Part shown: piece by piece, positions 6,003 to 9,299 of the stretch | Layout of the letters: every line of letters starts with the position of its first letter | Position numbering within the stretch: position 1 is the first letter of the stretch | DNA from: Kangiella sp. | Lineage (GTDB): Bacteria > Pseudomonadota > Gammaproteobacteria > Enterobacterales > Kangiellaceae | Assembly (NCBI GenBank): GCA_026195755.1 | Contig: JAPHRL010000210.1 | Coordinates: 1 to 9,299, forward strand | Direction of reading: 5' to 3' | Length of the DNA stretch: 9,299 nt | Translations under genes and position numbers: made by a program | Notes under the pieces: generated by a model | Told to the model about the DNA's origin: nothing | Database searches by the model: none | The model's input: the letters and a program-made list of their open reading frames with translations, nothing else

Positions 6003-6350
6003 TCCCTTTAGGGAGATGGAACGTATTTTACGGCACCCAAGGGGGCAGACCCTGCGTTAAGTGGCTTGGCGGAGACGAAGGAAGTTGAGCGAAGCGAAAC
6101 CTCAATCACGGGGTGGTCTTCTTTTATGAAGTACATCCTGTACTTCACCCTTCGCGCCAGCTTTGCTGTTCAAAATCGTTCCCGACGGTTTTGTGGTTAC
6201 TCAGAGCAAGACAAATTTGTCTGGAGCAAATTTGAACAGCGGAGTGAACGACGCTGGCTTTAGCAGAATACAAGGATGTATTCTTTAAAAGTAACTCGCT
6301 GAGTAGCGAAATAAGGCGGCCGAAGGAAGTGTCCTCGGTAAGGCGCTTGT
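6003..6350. repeat. Hairpin-rich non-coding element, probable dispersed or MITE-like repeat
   Basis: This roughly 350-bp segment is packed with inverted repeats and has no credible gene. From left to right: TCCCTTTAGGGA (6003-6014); a 9-bp hairpin TGAAGTACA/TGTACTTCA (6127-6147); GCCAGC (6156-6161) pairing with GCTGGC (6253-6258); GCTGTTCAAA (6165-6174) pairing with TTTGAACAGC (6231-6240); a stem 6172-6179/6185-6192; a 14-bp palindrome AGACAAATTTGTCT (6209-6222); an 8-bp hairpin AGAATACA/TGTATTCT (6265-6284); and TCGCT/AGCGA (6296-6309). The two main hairpins are inverted relatives of each other around TACATCC. Imperfect direct repeats with the shared core CGAAGGAAGT (6068-6085 and 6315-6330) bracket the core. 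Such architecture suits a non-autonomous mobile element or an interspersed repeat; a structured RNA is the alternative. Ends are approximate and no target-site duplication was identified. Confidence 0.5.
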
Positions 6351-6403
6351 TGTGAATAATAACTGAGCAGTGTTGCTGGTAACTATTGCAGAAAGGCAGA
6401 TAT

Positions 6404-6433
6404 AAAAAAAAGCCACTCATGAGGAGCGGCTTT
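6404..6433 (-). terminator. Rho-independent terminator of bfd
   Basis: On the minus strand AAAGCC-G-CTC pairs with GAG-T-GGCTTT (one G-U wobble) around a 5-nt loop and runs into a continuous T tract (plus-strand A at 6404-6411). It begins about 20 bp past the bfd stop, so bfd appears to be a single-gene transcript separated from bfr. Confidence 0.88.
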
Positions 6434-6453
6434 CTGAAGTAGAGACTGCTTTG

Positions 6454-6687
6454 CTATTTTAAGGCTTTGCCTAAAGTTGCATCCACAAAACTCGGTGTTG
6501 TTTGCGGGTCAAATTGTGTGACCTGACTATGATGCTCGCGCAAAATCTGCTTTGCAGTGACTGCACATTTACCACATTGGGTAGCAACGCCAAGCTCTTT
6601 ATTCAGGCAACGCATACTGGATGCGCCGTTGAAAGCAGCGTCTTTAATTTGCTTATCTGTGATAGCTTTACAAAGGCAAACGTACAT
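6454..6687 (-). CDS. bfd: Bacterioferritin-associated ferredoxin
   Basis: A 77-residue [2Fe-2S] protein that binds bacterioferritin and supplies electrons to reduce and release its stored iron. The cluster cysteines are at residues 4 and 6 (CLC) and 38 and 41 (CGKC), the exact Bfd pattern; the family core LNKELGVATQCGKC is present. E. coli Bfd is 64 residues, so the C-terminal tail here (about 60-77) is slightly longer and not obviously conserved. The ATG at 6687 has no clear Shine-Dalgarno site and the leader is short (about 26 nt). It sits upstream of bfr in the same direction, and has its own strong promoter, Fur box and terminator, so it should rise in iron starvation. Confidence 0.95.
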   Translation of the reverse strand: MYVCLCKAITDKQIKDAAFNGASSMRCLNKELGVATQCGKCAVTAKQILREHHSQVTQFDPQTTPSFVDATLGKALK

Positions 6688-6719
6688 AGTAGTTGGGTAA
6701 AAAGTGTTCGATGCTTAAG

Positions 6720-6747
6720 ATTATATCTAAATGCGAATGATTGTCAA
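6720..6747 (-). promoter_or_regulatory. bfd promoter, consensus sigma70
   Basis: On the minus strand a perfect TTGACA (6742-6747) and a perfect TATAAT (6720-6725) are separated by 16 bp. Transcription would start near 6713. The strength is presumably held in check by the Fur box that overlaps the -35 and spacer. Confidence 0.82.
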
Positions 6748-6749
6748 CT
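6729..6749. promoter_or_regulatory. Fur box over the bfd promoter
   Basis: The site begins AAATGCGAATGATTGTCAA and fits 15 of 18 fixed positions of the 21-bp Fur consensus. It covers the -35 hexamer and most of the spacer, the classic repressor position. It shares 15 of 19 positions with the site before the ABC ATPase gene and 15 of 19 with the bfr site. Confidence 0.7.
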
Positions 6750-6825
6750 GCTCTTGCATTGGCATTTAGAATTTATTTTATCCAAATCAACAAGAAAGGA
6801 TTGGGCTGTTGATTGGCTTACAGGC

Positions 6826-6850
6826 AAAAAAAAGGCCACACGAGGTGGCC
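6826..6850 (-). terminator. Strong Rho-independent terminator, downstream of the flavodoxin gene
   Basis: On the minus strand GGCCAC pairs perfectly with GTGGCC around a 5-nt loop and is followed by eight T residues (plus-strand A at 6826-6833). It lies about 170 bp past the flavodoxin stop, so that transcript has an unusually long 3' region, or the terminator belongs to a separate small RNA. Confidence 0.88.
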
Positions 6851-7018
6851 AGGGGAAGTGTCACAAATAACTTCCTTGTTTCAGACGAGTCTGTTGAATA
6901 CAGATTTCAATAACAAGATTGCAACAGCACGCTTTGCAACAACACAGTTGGGAACTGATAAAGTGACCTTAGCGTACTACCTGTGAAGGTGGCGTGAAAT
7001 CCAGCTTTAAATTATTAA

Positions 7019-7585
7019 CTAGTTGAATTTATTGGCTATTTCAGCAACGCGTGTCCCCAGTAAGCGCGCAGTTTCACGATCGCTCTGCAGTGGAGCAAGG
7101 TCGGCACCCTGATCAGTATTGCTTTGTGCCATGGCTCCTAAGTAGCTACCAATACGGTTTAAATCATCAGGCGAACCCTGAGTGCTATTATTACCAGGCA
7201 TAATTCCTAAACTGACCCACAGCATGCTCTGTTGGGCTGCAAATACTGATAGCTGAATTAAAGTATTGAGCTTGTCGCCGCTCATAGACCCTGAATTGGT
7301 GAAACCTGCTGCTAGTTTGTCTTTCCAGCCTTGCTCTGCCCATACCTTGGAGGATTTATCCATAAAAGCTTTAAAATCAGCACTCACGCTACCCATATAA
7401 GTGGGGCTACCAAAAATGATGGCGTCCGCCTTAGCTAATGTATCCCAATGCTCATCGACTTCACCAACAGCAACCAGAACTGCATCCGTATCAGCGTCAA
7501 GAGCCCCTTGATGTACCTGCTCTGCGAGTACTTTAGTGTGGCCATAACCACTGTGATAAACCACAACAACTTGCTTCTTGCTCAT
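7019..7585 (-). CDS. Flavodoxin-fold NAD(P)H:quinone oxidoreductase, WrbA-like
   Basis: A 188-residue soluble flavoprotein of the flavodoxin/NADPH-dependent FMN reductase family, likely using FMN to reduce quinones by two electrons. The phosphate-binding loop YHSGYGHTKVLA (10-21) and the second FMN loop GSPTYMGSVSADFKAFMD (60-77) are clear, as is GFTNSGSMSGDK (95-106) and the LGIMPG segment near the third loop. It resembles WrbA but is not close enough for a symbol. The frame can extend four codons to a TTG at 7597, but that codon lies in the ribosome site; ATG 7585 with GGAG (7592-7595) is the start. It is divergent from a LysR-type gene that probably regulates it, and ends at a distant terminator. 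Confidence 0.88.
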   Translation of the reverse strand: MSKKQVVVVYHSGYGHTKVLAEQVHQGALDADTDAVLVAVGEVDEHWDTLAKADAIIFGSPTYMGSVSADFKAFMDKSSKVWAEQGWKDKLAAGFTNSGSMSGDKLNTLIQLSVFAAQQSMLWVSLGIMPGNNSTQGSPDDLNRIGSYLGAMAQSNTDQGADLAPLQSDRETARLLGTRVAEIANKFN

Positions 7586-7612
7586 ATTTAACTCCAAATT
7601 GAATGTATTGAC

Positions 7613-7642
7613 TTGATGGAATGACTGTAACTGGTTTATAGT
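7613..7642 (+). promoter_or_regulatory. Candidate promoter of the LysR-type gene, overlapping the flavodoxin promoter region
   Basis: On the plus strand TTGATG (7613-7618) and TATAGT (7637-7642, 5 of 6) are spaced by 18 bp. On the minus strand TATAAA (7635-7640) could serve as the flavodoxin -10. The two -10 elements overlap, so the divergent genes probably compete for or share control at this point. Confidence 0.4.
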
Positions 7643-7658
7643 TATGCGTGAAATGCAT
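7628..7658. promoter_or_regulatory. Candidate LysR-type operator, two abutting inverted repeats
   Basis: TAACT-N7-AGTTA (7628-7644) abuts ATGC-N7-GCAT (7644-7658). The second contains a symmetrical T-N11-A, the basic LysR-box pattern; the centres are 15 bp apart. They overlap both candidate promoters in the flavodoxin/LysR divergent region, as expected for an autoregulating LysR protein that also controls its divergent target. Confidence 0.5.
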
Positions 7659-7674
7659 CAAAAAGATAGTTGTT

Positions 7675-8634
7675 ATGCAAACCGAGAATATTCGTTCCTT
7701 AGATATGAATTTGCTGGTGCTACTGGATGTACTGCTTGAAGAAAAACATATTTCTAATGCCGCGGATCGACTTCACATGAGCCAACCGGCAGTCAGTCGC
7801 TCTTTACAAAGACTGCGGGAAATGCTGGATGATCCTTTGTTGGTAAGGGTTGGAAACGGTTATCAGTTAACTGACAAAGCGACGGAGTTACAGCCGAGGC
7901 TTAAAAGCTGGCTCGCTGATTTTATGTGCATGATCCAGCCGGAAAAGTTTGACCCGGCAAAAGCCAAAGGCGAAATCAGCATTATGTCGATGGATTTAGA
8001 GATGAGCCTGTTCATGCCCAACCTATGGCAAGATTTACAAGCTCAGGCGCCTAACGTTGCGTTGCGCTCTTTTAATATTCGTCCCGATGGGATTTCTTTG
8101 CTGGAGCAGGGTGACATCGATTTTCTGGTTGGTGAAGAAGACAAGTCATTTGAAAGTACCAAGTATCATAGCTTCCACCTGATTCAGCATGATTTTGTAT
8201 TAGTCATGTCAAAGCAGCATAGGCTGGCAAAACAAAAATCAATCAGTCTTGACGAGTACTTAAAGCAACGACACGGACTGGTGACGGTAACCGGTAAAGG
8301 TAAGCCTTTCATTGACCGTACTCTCGAAAAGCAGGGACTATCACGAAAAATTGCATTGTATGTGCCCACTTTTCACTTAGCGCTGGATATTTGTAGCCGC
8401 ACCGACCTGATGTTTTCGATGCCGCGTCTGGTGGCGGAAAAAGAATGCGATCGCTATGGTGTGGTTATGAAGGAAATGCCCTTGAAACTGCCGAAACTGG
8501 ACATATATCTTTACTGGCATGAACGACAACATCAGACAGCGCTGCATAAATGGTTCAGAACCCTGATGCGAGAAAGTTTTGAGCAAACCCGTAAGGGTAT
8601 CAGCGCCCACTCAGTGATAGCCCCCAATTACTGA
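7675..8634 (+). CDS. LysR-type transcriptional regulator
   Basis: A 319-residue regulator. The N-terminal winged helix-turn-helix includes ISNAADRLHMSQPAVSRSLQRLRE (about 26-49), followed by DPLLVR and the linker helix. The rest is the ligand-binding domain, with FDPAKAKGEISI opening it and the segment DIDFLVGEED typical of the NodD/LeuO-like subgroup. The frame can begin at GTG 7648, but ATG 7675 fits the family start (a few residues before LDMNLL) and leaves the candidate operator outside the gene. No strong Shine-Dalgarno site precedes either. Its divergent orientation from the WrbA-like flavodoxin gene suggests it responds to a quinone or other electrophile; the effector is not evident from sequence. 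It could also influence the peroxiredoxin gene downstream. Confidence 0.9.
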   Translation: MQTENIRSLDMNLLVLLDVLLEEKHISNAADRLHMSQPAVSRSLQRLREMLDDPLLVRVGNGYQLTDKATELQPRLKSWLADFMCMIQPEKFDPAKAKGEISIMSMDLEMSLFMPNLWQDLQAQAPNVALRSFNIRPDGISLLEQGDIDFLVGEEDKSFESTKYHSFHLIQHDFVLVMSKQHRLAKQKSISLDEYLKQRHGLVTVTGKGKPFIDRTLEKQGLSRKIALYVPTFHLALDICSRTDLMFSMPRLVAEKECDRYGVVMKEMPLKLPKLDIYLYWHERQHQTALHKWFRTLMRESFEQTRKGISAHSVIAPNY

Positions 8635-8670
8635 GTTAAGTGTTGTCGTTCAAGTTTTATACAGCAAAAA

Positions 8671-8699
8671 AAGACTTTTAATCTTTTGTGAAAGGTCTT
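8671..8699 (+). terminator. Possible weak terminator after the LysR-type gene
   Basis: AAGACTTTT pairs with AAAGGTCTT (one U-G wobble) across an 11-nt loop. No T run follows on the plus strand. A run of seven A residues precedes it, which would be a T tail on the minus strand, where no gene ends. Function uncertain. Confidence 0.35.
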
Positions 8700-8727
8700 A
8701 AGAATTATTGCCATATCAGCGTATAAT
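8698..8727 (+). promoter_or_regulatory. Peroxiredoxin gene promoter
   Basis: A perfect -10 TATAAT (8722-8727) lies 18 bp after TTAAGA (8698-8703, 4 of 6 to the -35). The -10 is embedded in a 13-bp perfect palindrome GCGTAT-A-ATACGC (8719-8731). I could not recognise an OxyR-type tetrad of half sites nearby. Transcription would start near 8734. Confidence 0.6.
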
Positions 8728-8769
8728 ACGCACACCTAAAATTGAATAAACACACTCTTGGAGGAAATA

Positions 8770-9299
8770 ATGGGAGTATTAGTAGGCCGCAAGGCACCAG
8801 ATTTCACGGCAGCAGCAGTATTAGGCAACGGCGAGATCGTAGAAGACTTTAACTTTGCCGAAAAAACCAAAGGCAAGCCAACTGTTGTCTTTTTCTACCC
8901 GTTAGACTTCACATTCGTATGTCCATCAGAATTAATTGCATTCGACCACCGTCTTGAAGAGTTCAAAAAGCGTGGCGTAGAAGTAATCGGTGTTTCAATC
9001 GATTCTCACTTCACTCACAACGCATGGCGTAACACCGACATCAACAACGGCGGTATTGGCCAAGTTGGTTATACCCTGGTAGCTGACGTAAAACACGAAA
9101 TCTGCCAAGCGTTTGATGTTGAGCATCCAGAAGCAGGTGTCGCTTTCCGTGGCTCATTCCTAATCGACAAAGATGGCGTTGTTCGCCACCAAGTAGTTAA
9201 CGACCTACCACTAGGCCGTAACGTTGACGAATTAATTCGTATGGTTGACGCGCTACAATTCCACGAAGAGCACGGCGAAGTTTGCCCAGCAGGTTGGAA
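8770..9299 (+). CDS. Typical 2-Cys peroxiredoxin (AhpC/Prx1 family), 3' end missing
   Basis: A cytoplasmic thiol peroxidase that reduces hydrogen peroxide and organic hydroperoxides. The window contains the first 176 codons. The peroxidatic Cys51 is in FTFVCPSE with its partner Thr48, and Arg127 in FRGSFLIDKDG completes the active site. The resolving Cys172 is in EVCPAGW, the signature of the typical 2-Cys group, which form dimers joined by reciprocal disulfides. GGIG (94-97) corresponds to one of the two motifs linked to sensitivity to over-oxidation; the second (YF) would lie in the missing tail. The start ATG 8770 has a strong GGAGG (8760-8764). The reducing partner (AhpF or thioredoxin) is not in the window. 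Confidence 0.95.
   Translation, partial: MGVLVGRKAPDFTAAAVLGNGEIVEDFNFAEKTKGKPTVVFFYPLDFTFVCPSELIAFDHRLEEFKKRGVEVIGVSIDSHFTHNAWRNTDINNGGIGQVGYTLVADVKHEICQAFDVEHPEAGVAFRGSFLIDKDGVVRHQVVNDLPLGRNVDELIRMVDALQFHEEHGEVCPAGW

Larger units (their letters stand above)
6688..7018. other. Non-coding region between bfd and the flavodoxin gene
   Basis: These 331 bp hold the bfd promoter at the left, a strong minus-strand terminator at 6826-6850, and the region between that terminator and the flavodoxin stop (6851-7018). The latter has several short inverted repeats: GGAAGT/ACTTCC (6854-6875 area), CAGAC-GA-GTCTG near 6883-6894, and TTGCAA/TTGCAA near 6918-6939. The open frame 6502-6870 on the plus strand runs antisense through bfd and is not a gene. 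Confidence 0.5.

Noticed and set aside
6066..6263. 65-codon open frame on the plus strand in the hairpin-rich element
   Set aside because: Its codons are made by the inverted repeats themselves, and the product looks like no known family; the opposite strand is equally open at 6145-6420, which points to a structural rather than coding signal.
6145..6420. 91-codon open frame on the minus strand in the hairpin-rich element
   Set aside because: It starts inside the bfd terminator and crosses several hairpins; no recognisable domain.
6250..6420. A tRNA or rRNA fragment as explanation for the hairpins
   Set aside because: No tRNA-like D, anticodon and T-arm order and no TTCGANTC-type T-loop were found in the element.
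6502..6870. 122-codon open frame on the plus strand antisense to bfd
   Set aside because: It is fully opposite bfd and its Fur-controlled promoter, both of which are strongly supported.

Overview
The window looks like chromosomal DNA from a gammaproteobacterium of moderate, AT-leaning base composition. The evidence is the NrdA type with two N-terminal ATP-cones (as in Pseudomonas), an E. coli-like bacterioferritin with its Bfd partner, a CGFS glutaredoxin of the Grx4 type, and operator motifs matching the gammaproteobacterial forms of NrdR, DnaA, Fur and FNR sites. A marine Oceanospirillales/Kangiella-like source is possible, but that is only an impression. No phage, CRISPR, tRNA or rRNA gene is visible.

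Layout. 1-1738 (-): N-terminal 579 codons of nrdA, the class Ia ribonucleotide reductase large subunit, cut by the window edge. 1739-2044: its control region, with a sigma70-like promoter, two NrdR boxes 32 bp apart centre to centre, and a perfect DnaA box. 2045-3115 (-): an orphan FbpC/PotA-like ABC ATPase under a Fur box. 3320-3649 (+): grxD, followed by a strong terminator. 3723-5109 (+): a two-gene unit with a 1-bp gap, a NYN-domain putative RNase with a LOTUS/OST-HTH-like tail and a cytoplasmic glycerophosphodiester phosphodiesterase. 5214-5693 (-): bfr. 5694-6453: a long non-coding stretch holding the bfr promoters and a hairpin-rich, probably mobile or dispersed, repeat element. 6454-6687 (-): bfd with a near-perfect Fur-overlapped promoter. 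6688-7018: non-coding, with an isolated strong terminator and a structured 3' region. 7019-7585 (-): a WrbA-like flavodoxin-fold oxidoreductase, divergent from 7675-8634 (+), a LysR-type regulator. 8770-9299 (+): a typical 2-Cys peroxiredoxin, cut by the window edge.

How it fits together. Most genes concern iron or thiol/redox balance: an iron-dependent reductase, a Fur-controlled transporter ATPase, a [2Fe-2S] glutaredoxin, iron storage and release (Bfr, Bfd), a flavin quinone reductase and a peroxide-reducing enzyme. Three iron genes (the ABC ATPase, bfr, bfd) share closely related Fur-like sites. bfd and bfr, often adjacent in other Proteobacteria, are here separated by about 760 bp containing the hairpin-rich element, and each has its own promoter.

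The least explained items are the structured element at about 6003-6350, the coupled NYN-LOTUS/phosphodiesterase pair, and the structured 3' region between the flavodoxin and its distant terminator. No clearly new large system was identified.
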